A stretch of 64,000 nucleotides of DNA from Clostridiales bacterium CHKCI006. Lineage in GTDB: Bacteria; Bacillota_I; Bacilli_A; Erysipelotrichales; Coprobacillaceae. The notes under the pieces are model-generated. The model did no database searches, was not told the DNA's origin, and saw only the letters and a program-made list of their open reading frames with translations. Below, one piece after another: positions 39,463 through 48,258 of the stretch (its first letter is position 1; each line of letters opens with the position of its first letter). A program made the translations under genes and the position numbers. The stretch spans positions 1-64,000 of the forward strand of contig FCNA01000098.1 of the NCBI GenBank assembly GCA_900018345.1, written 5' to 3'.

Positions 39463-39489
39463 AAAAACATCCATCAAATGGACGTTTTT
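39463..39489. terminator. Imperfect hairpin with flanking A/T runs
   Basis: AAAAACATCCAT / ATGGACGTTTTT with one mismatch. It lies between the divergent yqfQ and helicase promoters. It looks like a terminator, but a terminator is not expected between divergent genes; it may instead be an operator or insulator. Confidence 0.35.
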
Positions 39490-39550
39490 GCTTTATTTTC
39501 CAAATAAAATAGTGTATAATAGCGAGGATGTTGAAAGAGAGTTGAGAGAT

Positions 39551-40921
39551 ATGAATACATTCGATACTTACCCATTACGGCCTTTTGTTAAAGAGACCAT
39601 TCAAGAATTGGCATTTACTCAGCCAACACCTATTCAGGATGCGGTCATTCCCGTGATGCTGAAAGGCAAAGATGTCATCGGTATTTCGCAGACCGGTACA
39701 GGTAAGACCCATGCGTTCCTGATTCCTATCATGAATCAGATCCAAACTGGCAAAGACAAAGTTCAGGCCGTGATCACAGCGCCTACCCGTGAACTTGCCA
39801 GTCAGATTTATGAGCAGGTAAAAATCTTTATGAAACATCAGCCGGCCTTGCGCGCTTCACTGCTGATTGGAGGCAAAGACCGTCAGAAGACGATTGCTCA
39901 GTTAAGCACTCAGCCGCATATTGTTGTCGGTACGCCTGGGCGTATTCGAGACCTGGCTTTGGATGAGCAGGCTTTGCATATCACGACTGCAGATATCCTG
40001 GTGATTGATGAAGCGGATATGACGATCGATCTAGGCTATATTGAAGATATTGATGCAGTGGCAGGAAAGATGAAGGATGACCTACAGATGGCTGTTTTCA
40101 GTGCGACCATTCCACAAAAAATTCGTCCGTTCCTGAAAAAATACATGCATCAGCCGCAAACGATTGAAATCGAGTCAAAAAAAGTGACTAATGATCATAT
40201 TGAGCACATCTTGATCTGGACAAGGCATCGAGACCGCTATGAGGTGCTGCAGGAATTGACTGCTTTAATTGATCCTTATCTATGCTTGATTTTTTGTAAC
40301 ACCCGTACGCAGGCGAGTGAAATTGCGCATCGCTTCTATGATGCCGGCATGAAGGTAGGGGAGATCCATGGGGATCTTGAACCACGTGAACGACGAGCCA
40401 TGATGCGCCGCATCAAACAGTTTGATTATCAGTATGTTGTTGCGACCGATATCGCGGCCAGAGGAATCGATATCGATGGCGTGAGCCATATCATTAATTT
40501 GGGGTTCCCTAAAGAACTGGATTTCTATATCCATCGTTCCGGACGTACCGGCAGAGGAAAATATACGGGGATCTGTTATAGTTTATACGATACAAGCGAT
40601 GAAAAAATGGTGGCTCAGCTTGAGAAAAAAGGCATTCAATTTAAAAATATGGAAATTCGTAACGGTCAGCTTGTTGATCTAGGCGCACGCGAAAAGCGGA
40701 AGGCACGCAAGAAACAGCCAACTGCCCTAGAAATGGAGATTCAAAAGATCGTTAAGAAGCCAACGAAGGTCAAACCTGGATATCGTAAAAAAAGAAAACA
40801 GCAGATTGAGGCACTGGTGCGTAAGCAGAAACGACAGATTATCCAGCAGGATATTCGTCGTCAGAAAAAAGAACGCGCACGCCAGGCTCAGATTGAAAAA
40901 AGACGAATGAATGGAGAATAA
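39551..40921 (+). CDS. cshB: DEAD-box RNA helicase, CshB-like
   Basis: A 456-residue helicase. Q motif (AFTQPTPIQ), motif I (SQTGTGKT), DEAD replaced in order by VIDEADM, SAT, and motif VI (HRSGRTGRG). A long basic C-terminal tail (from about residue 375) is typical of cold-shock RNA helicases. Gene order yqfQ-cshB-nfo matches B. subtilis. The ATG at 39551 is used; the ribosome site (GAGAG) is weak. A TATAAT at 39515 is its likely -10. Confidence 0.92.
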   Translation: MNTFDTYPLRPFVKETIQELAFTQPTPIQDAVIPVMLKGKDVIGISQTGTGKTHAFLIPIMNQIQTGKDKVQAVITAPTRELASQIYEQVKIFMKHQPALRASLLIGGKDRQKTIAQLSTQPHIVVGTPGRIRDLALDEQALHITTADILVIDEADMTIDLGYIEDIDAVAGKMKDDLQMAVFSATIPQKIRPFLKKYMHQPQTIEIESKKVTNDHIEHILIWTRHRDRYEVLQELTALIDPYLCLIFCNTRTQASEIAHRFYDAGMKVGEIHGDLEPRERRAMMRRIKQFDYQYVVATDIAARGIDIDGVSHIINLGFPKELDFYIHRSGRTGRGKYTGICYSLYDTSDEKMVAQLEKKGIQFKNMEIRNGQLVDLGAREKRKARKKQPTALEMEIQKIVKKPTKVKPGYRKKRKQQIEALVRKQKRQIIQQDIRRQKKERARQAQIEKRRMNGE

Positions 40922-40922
40922 C

Positions 40923-41786
40923 ATGTTGTTGATTGGTAGTCATGTGGGCATGAAAGGACCAAAAATGCTGCTCGGTTCAGTAGAGGAAGCGTTGAGCTAT
41001 CATGCCAACACGTTTATGTTCTATACTGGTGCGCCCCAAAATACGGTTCGTAAACCTGTCGAGGATCTCAGACGCGAAGAAGCTTGGGCGCTGATGGAAG
41101 CCAATGGCATTTCACCTGATCAGGTTGTTGTCCATGCGCCTTATATCATTAATTTGGCGAACACGGTCAAACCGGAAACCTTTGAACTTGCGGTTTCCTT
41201 TCTTAAAATGGAACTTGAACGCTGTGAAGCTTTAAAGATGACAAGACTGGTCCTGCATCCGGGCAGTCACGTTAAGATGGGTGCAGAAGCTGGTTTAGAA
41301 CGAGTGATTGAAGGATTAAATCAGGTCTTAAAACCTGATCAGAAAGTGAATATTGCACTTGAGACCATGGCCGGAAAAGGCTCGGAAGTGGGTCGCTCTA
41401 TTGATGAGCTGGCTTATCTGATCTCCCATGTCACGCACCCTGAACATCTTGGGGTCTGCCTCGATACCTGTCATCTTCATGATGCAGGGTATGATCTGAA
41501 TCATTTTGATGACTTGCTGGAAGAAATCGATGCCAAGATTGGTCTTGATCGCATCTATTGCGTCCACATTAACGATTCTAAAAATCCTTGTGGTGCAAAG
41601 AAGGATCGTCATGAAAATATCGGTTATGGGTATATCGGTTTTGAACTGTTGAATCGTATCGTTCATCACCCGGCCCTGCAGGATGTACCGAAGATCCTGG
41701 AGACGCCATATGTTGAAAAAATGGCTCCATATGCCAAAGAAATTGAAATGTTTCGACAGGAAACATTTATACCCGGTTTAAAATAG
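40923..41786 (+). CDS. nfo: Endonuclease IV (AP endonuclease)
   Basis: A 287-residue zinc-dependent AP endonuclease of base excision repair. Trinuclear zinc ligands are in [47 protein letters not shown] and ETPY. The ATG at 40923 follows the helicase stop by one base, with GGAG at proper spacing. Confidence 0.96.
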   Translation: MLLIGSHVGMKGPKMLLGSVEEALSYHANTFMFYTGAPQNTVRKPVEDLRREEAWALMEANGISPDQVVVHAPYIINLANTVKPETFELAVSFLKMELERCEALKMTRLVLHPGSHVKMGAEAGLERVIEGLNQVLKPDQKVNIALETMAGKGSEVGRSIDELAYLISHVTHPEHLGVCLDTCHLHDAGYDLNHFDDLLEEIDAKIGLDRIYCVHINDSKNPCGAKKDRHENIGYGYIGFELLNRIVHHPALQDVPKILETPYVEKMAPYAKEIEMFRQETFIPGLK

Positions 41787-41787
41787 A

Positions 41788-41816
41788 CCTGAAGTCATAT
41801 GCTTCAGGCCTTTTTT
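41788..41816 (+). terminator. Terminator of cshB-nfo
   Basis: CCTGAAG / CTTCAGG with a seven-base loop, then CC and six T. Confidence 0.82.
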
Positions 41817-41910
41817 GTTATATTTAAAAGGGTTTTGAAAAAAAAGGTGGACTTCATTACTAAAGTAGCTTAAAATAGGTCCGTAAGAATCTTACAAAGG
41901 AGGAAACTGC

Positions 41911-43317
41911 ATGAGTGGATTTTTTGGGGTTGCATCCAAAAATGATTGTGTTTTAGATGTATTCTTCGGTACGGATTATCATTCCCACCTGGGAACGCGC
42001 CGAGGCGGAATGGCGGTGTATGGAGAAAATGGCTTCATCCGTTCCATTCACAATATTGAAAATTCACCTTTTCGAACAAAATTTGATAAAGATTTAGACG
42101 ATTTTCAGGGGAATGTAGGGATCGGTTGTATTTCTGACAATGAGGCTCAGCCTTTATTAGTCAACTCCCATTTAGGATCTTTTGCGATTTCCACGGTTGG
42201 TCGTATCAATAATCTGGAAGCCTTAAAAGCGTATTGCTTTGAGCAGGGAAAAACGCACTTTTTGGAAATGAGCGGTGGTGTCATCAATCCAACGGAAATG
42301 GTGGCTGCTTTGATCAATCAGAAGGATGACATGATTGAGGGGATCAGTCACGCACAGGAAATGATCGATGGGTCTATGAGCATTTTGATCCTGACACCCG
42401 AAGGTCTCTATTGTGCGCGTGACCGTTTAGGACGTACACCAGTTATCATCGGGAAAAAAGAAGATGCTTTTTGTGCGACTTTTGAAAGTACGGCTTTCCT
42501 GAATCTAGGTTACCATCATTATAAAGATCTTGGACCGGGCGAAATTGCTTTTGTGGATGCTGAACACTTTACGCAGTTAAAGCAGCCGGGCAATGAAATG
42601 AAGATCTGTTCTTTCTTGTGGGTTTACTACGGCTATCCTACTTCAACATATGAGGGAGTGAATGTCGAAACGATGCGCTATGCCTGCGGTGATATGTTAG
42701 CTAGACGTGATGATGTCAAGCCGGATTGTGTCGCCGGTGTTCCGGACTCAGGAACAGCCCATGCAGTCGGTTATTCGAATCATTCAGGTATCCCGTTTGC
42801 GCGACCTTTTATTAAATATACGCCAACCTGGCCACGTTCATTTATGCCGCAAAATCAGAGTCAGCGAAATTTGATTGCGAAGATGAAGCTGATTCCGGTT
42901 GAAGAACTGATTCGAGATAAGAAACTGCTGTTGATCGATGATTCCATTGTACGCGGTACGCAGCTGCGCGAAACAACGGAGTTCTTATACGAGAGTGGGG
43001 CCAAGGAGGTTCATGTACGACCAGCTTGTCCACCTATTTTATTTGGTTGTAAATATTTGAACTTTTCTCGTTCCAATTCAGAGATGGATCTGATCACCAG
43101 ACGCGTTATCTTTGATTTGGAAGAAGGTGAGATCACTCCAGAAGTGCTGGCTGATTATGCGAATCCGGATCATCCAAAATACGCCAAAATGCTTGAAGAG
43201 ATCCGCCGTCGTTTAAAATTTACTTCATTACGTTACCATCGTCTGGACGACATGATTGAATCGATTGGTTTAGATCGCTGTCAGCTTTGTACGTATTGCT
43301 GGGATGGAAAAGAATAG
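41911..43317 (+). CDS. PurF-like amidophosphoribosyltransferase lacking the N-terminal cysteine
   Basis: A 468-residue protein with a class II glutamine amidotransferase domain (1-230) and a phosphoribosyltransferase domain with an intact PRPP loop (LLLIDDSIVRGTQL). Ordinary PurF begins MCGI/V, and Cys2 is the glutaminase nucleophile. Here the start is MSGFFGV, so Ser occupies that place. Other amidotransferase landmarks remain (SHLGTRRGGMAVYGE, GRIN, MSGG). C-terminal cysteines (CQLCTYC) are present. I recall a gut-bacterial PurF-like branch starting MxGFFGV, so this may be a family trait. No other pur genes are adjacent. AAAGGAGG precedes the ATG. Confidence 0.85.
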   Translation: MSGFFGVASKNDCVLDVFFGTDYHSHLGTRRGGMAVYGENGFIRSIHNIENSPFRTKFDKDLDDFQGNVGIGCISDNEAQPLLVNSHLGSFAISTVGRINNLEALKAYCFEQGKTHFLEMSGGVINPTEMVAALINQKDDMIEGISHAQEMIDGSMSILILTPEGLYCARDRLGRTPVIIGKKEDAFCATFESTAFLNLGYHHYKDLGPGEIAFVDAEHFTQLKQPGNEMKICSFLWVYYGYPTSTYEGVNVETMRYACGDMLARRDDVKPDCVAGVPDSGTAHAVGYSNHSGIPFARPFIKYTPTWPRSFMPQNQSQRNLIAKMKLIPVEELIRDKKLLLIDDSIVRGTQLRETTEFLYESGAKEVHVRPACPPILFGCKYLNFSRSNSEMDLITRRVIFDLEEGEITPEVLADYANPDHPKYAKMLEEIRRRLKFTSLRYHRLDDMIESIGLDRCQLCTYCWDGKE

Positions 43318-43390
43318 AAAAGTGTATAAAAAAACCAACTCAGGCATATTCTATGATTGACCGTTGCTTTCAATGGTTCATACATCTGCT

Positions 43391-43417
43391 AAACGAGAGT
43401 CCTCTCTCGTTTTTTTG
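43391..43417 (+). terminator. Terminator of the purF-like gene
   Basis: AAACGAGAG / CTCTCGTTT with a four-base loop and a T-run. Confidence 0.82.
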
Positions 43418-43434
43418 TTTAAAGAAAAACAAAG

Positions 43435-44502
43435 TCAAGCATGACTTTGTTTAACCATTTCCAGAATTTCTTTTTTTAGAACATCGACAAGTTCTTCCTG
43501 TTTGACTTTACGTATGATCTCCCCTTTTTTAAATAAGAGTCCTTCCTTGACACCTCCAGCGATACCAATATCTGCATTGCGTGCTTCACCTGGTCCGTTG
43601 ACAGCGCAGCCCATGATGGCTACCGTAATCGGCGCCCGAATATTTTGCAGAAATTGTTCGATTTCTTTAGCGACCGGGATCAGATCATATTGAATACGTC
43701 CGCAGGTCGGACAGGAGACAAGATTTGGAACGTCATCTAAGAGATCAAAGTTTTTAAGCAGTTCTCTGGCAACTTTGATTTCTTCAACCGGATCATCGCT
43801 CAAAGAAACGCGGATCGTGTTTCCTAATCCTTCATGAAGCAGGATCCCCAGTCCTGCGCACGAACGAATGGTGCCTCCAAAGGCAGTGCCCGCTTCAGTG
43901 ATGCCTAAATGTAAAGGGTAGGGAAAGGTCTCACTTGCTAACTCGTAAGCTTCCACACACATTTTCATCGTACTTGCCTTTAAGGACAGGCAGATATCTT
44001 CAAAATCAAGTGATCTCAAGATATCGACATGACGCTTGGCACTTTCCACCATTGCCTGAGCTGTTGGTTTACCATATTTTTCTAAAAGTTCTTTTTCTAA
44101 TGAACCGGCATTGACACCGATACGGATCGGTATATGTTTTTCTTTACAAGCTTCCACAACACGTCTGACATTTTCCTTTGATCCAATGTTGCCGGGATTG
44201 ATGCGGATCTTGTCAATTCCTGATTCGATTGCTGTTAAGGCCAGACGATAATCAAAGTGAATATCGGCGACCAGAGGAATGTGAACCTGTTCTTTAATGG
44301 TTCGGATGGCTTTGGCATCCTCTTGATCGAAGCAGGCCATTCGGACAATTTCACATCCTGCATTTTCTAAAGCCAAGATCTGATTGACCGTTGCTTCTAC
44401 ATCATGTGTTTTAGTATTGGTCATGGACTGAATGTAGACGTGTGAATTGCCGCCCATTGTCAGATTACCTACCTGAATGGATCTTGTTTCATCTCTTTTC
44501 AT
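43435..44502 (-). CDS. ispG: 4-hydroxy-3-methylbut-2-en-1-yl diphosphate synthase IspG
   Basis: A 355-residue Fe-S enzyme of the MEP pathway. The cluster cysteines are in SCPTCGR and [10 protein letters not shown]; the TIM-barrel part starts with [30 protein letters not shown] precedes the ATG. It pairs functionally with ispH at 38126-39052. Confidence 0.96.
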   Translation of the reverse strand: MKRDETRSIQVGNLTMGGNSHVYIQSMTNTKTHDVEATVNQILALENAGCEIVRMACFDQEDAKAIRTIKEQVHIPLVADIHFDYRLALTAIESGIDKIRINPGNIGSKENVRRVVEACKEKHIPIRIGVNAGSLEKELLEKYGKPTAQAMVESAKRHVDILRSLDFEDICLSLKASTMKMCVEAYELASETFPYPLHLGITEAGTAFGGTIRSCAGLGILLHEGLGNTIRVSLSDDPVEEIKVARELLKNFDLLDDVPNLVSCPTCGRIQYDLIPVAKEIEQFLQNIRAPITVAIMGCAVNGPGEARNADIGIAGGVKEGLLFKKGEIIRKVKQEELVDVLKKEILEMVKQSHA

Positions 44503-44546
44503 AGACTCACCTCAATGTCATTATATCATCTTTCAGGTCAGGATAC

Positions 44547-44574
44547 AAAAAAAGAAGGTAGAATATCTACCTTC
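44547..44574 (-). terminator. Terminator of rpsT
   Basis: On the minus strand: GAAGGTAGA / TCTACCTTC with a three-base loop followed by seven T. Confidence 0.87.
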
Positions 44575-44593
44575 GTGCAAGTCACATCATCGC

Positions 44594-44860
44594 TTAAGCT
44601 TCGATAGAGTTGACTAACTTAGCTAATCTTGATTTCTGTCTAGAAGCGTAATTTCTGTGATGAATTCCTTTAGTTACAGAAGAATCCAGCTTAGCGCTTG
44701 CTGCATTATAAGCCGCAACAGCAGCTTCTTTATTACCAGCTTCAACTTCAGCTAAAACTTTTTTGATTGCTGTTTTTAAACCTGATTTAAAAGAAGTATT
44801 AGCTGCACGTTTAGCGTTATCATTTTTATAACGTTTGATTTGTTGTTTCATGTTTGCCAT
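44594..44860 (-). CDS. rpsT: Ribosomal protein S20
   Basis: An 88-residue basic helical protein of the 30S subunit: MANMKQQIKRYKNDNAKRAANTSFKS-type start and GIHHRNYASRQKSRLAKLVNS end, both family-typical. Divergent from gpr, as in Bacillus. Codon use is highly biased. GAGAGGTG precedes the ATG. Confidence 0.96.
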   Translation of the reverse strand: MANMKQQIKRYKNDNAKRAANTSFKSGLKTAIKKVLAEVEAGNKEAAVAAYNAASAKLDSSVTKGIHHRNYASRQKSRLAKLVNSIEA

Positions 44861-44893
44861 GTTTGTTCACCTCTCTTTTTTTGCTACTGTATA

Positions 44894-44922
44894 ATATTAA
44901 CAAATTCAACTGGTAATTGCAA
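44894..44922 (-). promoter_or_regulatory. Promoter of rpsT
   Basis: On the minus strand: TTGCAA, 17 bases, TAATAT. An overlapping alternative (-10 TATACA) is also possible. Confidence 0.5.
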
Positions 44923-44983
44923 TATTTTTTTTGATTTTTGCATATAATTGTTCTTTAGCTTTAGACTAAGATGGGTGATAACT

Positions 44984-45919
44984 ATGTCAAATTTTCGGTT
45001 TCGAAGTGACCTGGCACTTGATTTTAAGGAATTAGAAGATGCAGATGGTAAGCTTCATTTTAAGATCAGTCAACGTCGTCAGGTTCGGATTGAAACACTT
45101 GTTTTAGAAAAAGAAAGATTTGGAAAAAAGCCAGGAACTTATACAAGTCTGGCATTTGAAGGATTGGCGCTGGAAACACTGCGCGAGGATCTGGCTGAAG
45201 TCTTAGCCGAAGAGTTGGAAACAATGATCGGCGCACTTGCAATCAGAGATCTCAATCGTATTCTTGTTTGTGGATTAGGGAATCCGGATCTGTCATGTGA
45301 TGCCATCGGTCCTCTTTTAGCCGATGAACTGCTGGTCAGTGCTCATATTCCAGAAGAAGATCGACAGCAAGAGAGGATGCGAGCTGTGGCTTTATTGATA
45401 CCGCGGGTCCGTGCACAAACCGGTATGGAAACGATCGAACTGCTGTTAGGGACGATTGAACGCTTTCAGCCAGATCTTGTGATTGCTGTTGATGCTTTGG
45501 CTAGCCGCAGTCTTGGGAGAGTCGGTCATGTTATTCAGCTGACGGATGCCGGGATGCAGCCGGGTAGCGGGGTGGGTAATCATACCCGTGAATTGACTAG
45601 ATCGAGCTTAGGCGTCCCACTTATCTGTATCGGTATTCCAACGGTTGTTGATGTTTCGACGGTTGCTTATGATGTGCTTGAAATGGTCGAGAACCATTTT
45701 GCGAAACATCTTGAAGATGAATGGAACGAGATGCTCAGCGCACATCTGCTGGGCGAATTTGGACGTTTGGAAGAAGCCGACGGTCGTCAGCTCCTCCGTG
45801 AAATTCTGACACCTGCAGGTATGAATATGATCGTCATGGATAAAAGTATCGATCTGGAGGTCAAAGAACTGGCCAGCATTGTCAGCCGAGCTTTAAATCA
45901 AGTCCTTTTAGCTTATTAA
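44984..45919 (+). CDS. gpr: Germination protease GPR
   Basis: A 311-residue spore protease that degrades small acid-soluble proteins at germination. Family segments: RSDLALD, CGLGNPDLSCDAIGP, RVRAQTGMETIELL, IAVDALASRSLGRVG, PGSGVGNHTREL and GIPTVVDVSTVAYDV. It is made as a zymogen in the forespore. The start at 44984 is preceded by GGGTGAT; the upstream extension is not family-like. rpsT-gpr-spoIIP order is as in B. subtilis. Confidence 0.95.
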   Translation: MSNFRFRSDLALDFKELEDADGKLHFKISQRRQVRIETLVLEKERFGKKPGTYTSLAFEGLALETLREDLAEVLAEELETMIGALAIRDLNRILVCGLGNPDLSCDAIGPLLADELLVSAHIPEEDRQQERMRAVALLIPRVRAQTGMETIELLLGTIERFQPDLVIAVDALASRSLGRVGHVIQLTDAGMQPGSGVGNHTRELTRSSLGVPLICIGIPTVVDVSTVAYDVLEMVENHFAKHLEDEWNEMLSAHLLGEFGRLEEADGRQLLREILTPAGMNMIVMDKSIDLEVKELASIVSRALNQVLLAY

Positions 45920-45976
45920 GGACTAATTTTGCGCTTTCCTGCATACATTGAGCTGTAGAATAAAAGAGGTGGTTGA

Positions 45977-46870
45977 ATGCAAAGAAATTCCTGGTTCAAT
46001 GTATGTGTAAAGCTGCTGGCAGTTATGCTGATCTTGGCTGGTTTACATAAAAGCAGTCTGGTCGTTTCCGTGATGCAGGATTTTGATGTCTCTTATTTAA
46101 CGAGCTTTCATCCTTTTGATGTCAGTGATGTGGTAGCCCCCCTGCATCTGGCAACAGTGGATGATGATACGAGTCTTCTAGTTCATCAAGTGGATCAGAA
46201 GATGGCATCAGAGACATTAGAAACCAGTGAACCAGACACTCAGACAGAAAATACGCCACAGACAGAAAATACTCAGACCCCGACCCCGACAGGAAAACGT
46301 ATCTATATCTATAATACACATCAGTATGAGGGCTATGCGACCAATAACGTGATGGATGCTGCTGATTATCTGGCTGGCCAGTTGAGAAGCCTTGGATATG
46401 AGGTGATTGTTGAAAAAGCAGATTTTGAAGCATATCGCTTACAGGTCGGCGATACTGGACAATCCCGTTATCCGACCAGCCGCATTTTTATGGAACAGCA
46501 GCTAGCAACTTATGGATCTTTTGATCTGATCATTGATCTTCATCGCGACTCAATCAGCAAGGACCTTTCGACCGCGAATGTTGATGGGGTTACTTATGCA
46601 AAGATGATGATGGTCATTGGAATGGCATCAGCCAATGCCAGCGAAGTCGCCAGTCGCAGTGCCGTTATTCATGAAGAAGTTGACCGACTTGTGAATGGTG
46701 TGATGCGTTCAGATTATCAGCGAGCCAGTGGGACCTATAATCAGCAATATGCCGATCATATGGTCCTCATCGAGTGTGGTGGACCCGAAAATACGTATGA
46801 GGAAGTCACACGCTCCATGGATCTCCTTGCGAAGGCCATCGATGCCGGATTTAAAGGAGGACGTTTATGA
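45977..46870 (+). CDS. spoIIP: Stage II sporulation protein P
   Basis: A 297-residue membrane-anchored amidase/endopeptidase of the engulfment machinery (SpoIIDMP). An N-terminal membrane helix and a Thr/Glu/Pro-rich linker (about 75-110, TENTPQTENTQTPTPT) precede the catalytic domain: YIYNTHQYEGYA (zinc His), IDLHRDS and LIECGGPENTYEE. GAGGTGG precedes the ATG. Confidence 0.94.
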   Translation: MQRNSWFNVCVKLLAVMLILAGLHKSSLVVSVMQDFDVSYLTSFHPFDVSDVVAPLHLATVDDDTSLLVHQVDQKMASETLETSEPDTQTENTPQTENTQTPTPTGKRIYIYNTHQYEGYATNNVMDAADYLAGQLRSLGYEVIVEKADFEAYRLQVGDTGQSRYPTSRIFMEQQLATYGSFDLIIDLHRDSISKDLSTANVDGVTYAKMMMVIGMASANASEVASRSAVIHEEVDRLVNGVMRSDYQRASGTYNQQYADHMVLIECGGPENTYEEVTRSMDLLAKAIDAGFKGGRL

Positions 46871-47157
46871 AAAATATCTTGTTAGACTTTTGTCTGGTAT
46901 TATTAGTATTGATGTTGGCAGGGCAGTTTTTAAATCCTGATTACTTAAAAACAGAACAACAAAAATCAGCTTTGGATAGTTTTAATCAGGATGTCAGGCA
47001 GGGCCAAACATTGCAGTCATCCTACCTTTCGAGTCGGGTAGATGAAGAAAATCAAGTGAGTCAATTTGTGGGGGAGGTGAGCGATCTATCGCGTCAAGCC
47101 ATCTCAAACACGGTCTATTTCTTTTCCGGACTGCTGCAGAATTTATTTGAAAGCTAG
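46867..47157 (+). CDS. Small membrane-anchored protein, YqxA position
   Basis: A 96-residue protein with an N-terminal membrane helix (DFCLVLLVLMLAGQF) and a polar helical rest rich in Gln and Ser. The ATG overlaps the spoIIP stop by four bases with AAAGGAGG upstream. In B. subtilis spoIIP is followed by yqxA (DUF3679), a small protein of similar layout; the match here is by position and topology only. A sporulation role is an inference. Confidence 0.65.
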   Translation: MKNILLDFCLVLLVLMLAGQFLNPDYLKTEQQKSALDSFNQDVRQGQTLQSSYLSSRVDEENQVSQFVGEVSDLSRQAISNTVYFFSGLLQNLFES

Positions 47158-47174
47158 CCCTTTTGTGATAGAAT
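47147..47174 (+). promoter_or_regulatory. Promoter of fmt
   Basis: TTGAAA, 16 bases, TAGAAT. The -35 lies in the last codons of the upstream gene. Confidence 0.5.
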
Positions 47175-47196
47175 AGAAGCATGAGAGGTGTTTAGG

Positions 47197-48132
47197 ATGG
47201 AAGATATTCGCATTGTATTCATGGGAACAGCCGATTTTTCAAAAGCAGTCCTGGAGATGCTGCTGGAAAATCATTATCATGTTGTAGCTGTTGTCAGTCA
47301 GCCGGATCGTCCGGTTGGTCGTAAAAAGATCCTTAAACCGACAATGGTCAAGGAAGTGGCCATGGCGCATGGCATCGACTGTGTGCAGGTCAGCAATATC
47401 AAAAAACAATATGAGGAGGTTCTGGCTTATCAGCCGGATCTCGTTATCAGTGCGGCTTATGGTCAGATCGTCCCGGAGGCTTTGCTTAAAGCACCTAGAT
47501 TGGGATGCATCAATGTGCACGCTTCGCTGTTGCCTAAGCTGCGCGGTGGGGCGCCTGTGCATCATGCCATCATCGATGGCTATGATCGAACTGGGGTCAC
47601 GATCATGTATATGGCAAAGAAAATGGATGCTGGGGACATGCTGGCAAAAATCGAGACGCCAATTTCTGATCAAGATACGGTCGAAACGCTTTATGCGCGT
47701 CTGACGCAGCTAGGAGCCAATTTGCTTAAAGAAATGCTGCCTGATTTTCTGGCAGGCAAGATCATCCCGGAAAAACAGAATGAGGATGAGGTGACCTATG
47801 CGCCAACGATCGATCGTGAAACCGAACATGTTGATTTTAATCAGAAAGCGGTTGCTGTGGATCGATTGATCCGTGGTTTAAATAGCTGGCCGGTGGCCTA
47901 TGCGCGTCTGGATGATGGAAATGTCAAGCTCTGGGCCGGAACTGTCACTACCACACCTGCCACGGACAAGCCGGGAACCATCGTTCAGGCTGATCATAGT
48001 GGCGTTTATGTCTGCTGTCAGGATTATCTTTATCGGCTGGATGAGGTTCAGGTTGCTGGTAAAAAGAAGATGCCTGTCAAAGATCTGATGAATGGACGGC
48101 ATCCTTTTACGAATGGAAAATGTTTTCAATAA
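47197..48132 (+). CDS. fmt: Methionyl-tRNA formyltransferase
   Basis: A 311-residue enzyme formylating initiator Met-tRNA. Motifs: IVFMGTADFSKAVLEML, QPDRPVGRKK, HASLLPKLRGGAPVHHAI (catalytic Asn-His-Asp region) and GVTIMYMAKKMDAGDML, with a C-terminal OB domain. The ATG at 47197 has GAGGTG upstream. Unusually, def and priA are not neighbours. Confidence 0.96.
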   Translation: MEDIRIVFMGTADFSKAVLEMLLENHYHVVAVVSQPDRPVGRKKILKPTMVKEVAMAHGIDCVQVSNIKKQYEEVLAYQPDLVISAAYGQIVPEALLKAPRLGCINVHASLLPKLRGGAPVHHAIIDGYDRTGVTIMYMAKKMDAGDMLAKIETPISDQDTVETLYARLTQLGANLLKEMLPDFLAGKIIPEKQNEDEVTYAPTIDRETEHVDFNQKAVAVDRLIRGLNSWPVAYARLDDGNVKLWAGTVTTTPATDKPGTIVQADHSGVYVCCQDYLYRLDEVQVAGKKKMPVKDLMNGRHPFTNGKCFQ

Positions 48133-48157
48133 AGCTCTATTTCGATAGGGCTTTTTA
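48131..48157 (+). terminator. Terminator of fmt with UUCG loop
   Basis: AAAGCTCTAT / ATAGGGCTTT (one G-U pair) closing a TTCG tetraloop, then a T-run. Confidence 0.83.
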
Positions 48158-48171
48158 TTATGGTGCAAATT

Positions 48172-48180
48172 TGATATAAT
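48172..48180 (+). promoter_or_regulatory. Extended -10 promoter upstream of pdp
   Basis: TGATATAAT, an extended -10 with a perfect hexamer. The start would be near 48187, immediately before a terminator-like hairpin. Confidence 0.5.
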
Positions 48181-48192
48181 AAAAGTGAGTTT

Positions 48193-48222
48193 AAAAAAGC
48201 ATGGATTTTCATCTGCTTTTTT
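48193..48222 (+). terminator. Terminator-like hairpin in the pdp leader
   Basis: AAAAAAGCA / TGCTTTTTT with a 12-base loop. It lies between the extended -10 at 48175 and a second possible -10 (TATACT, 48225-48230) closer to the gene. It may attenuate the first promoter or yield a RNA of about 40 bases. Confidence 0.5.
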
Positions 48223-48258
48223 GTTATACTAAAATTTGTTTGCGAAAAGAGGGATAAT

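Noticed and set aside
39515-39520. Full promoter for the cshB-like gene
   Set aside because: The TATAAT is good, but no acceptable -35 lies 16-18 bases upstream, so only the -10 is mentioned in the gene entry.
47239-47704. Overlapping frames on both strands inside fmt
   Set aside because: Shadow frames of a conserved gene, with no start signals.
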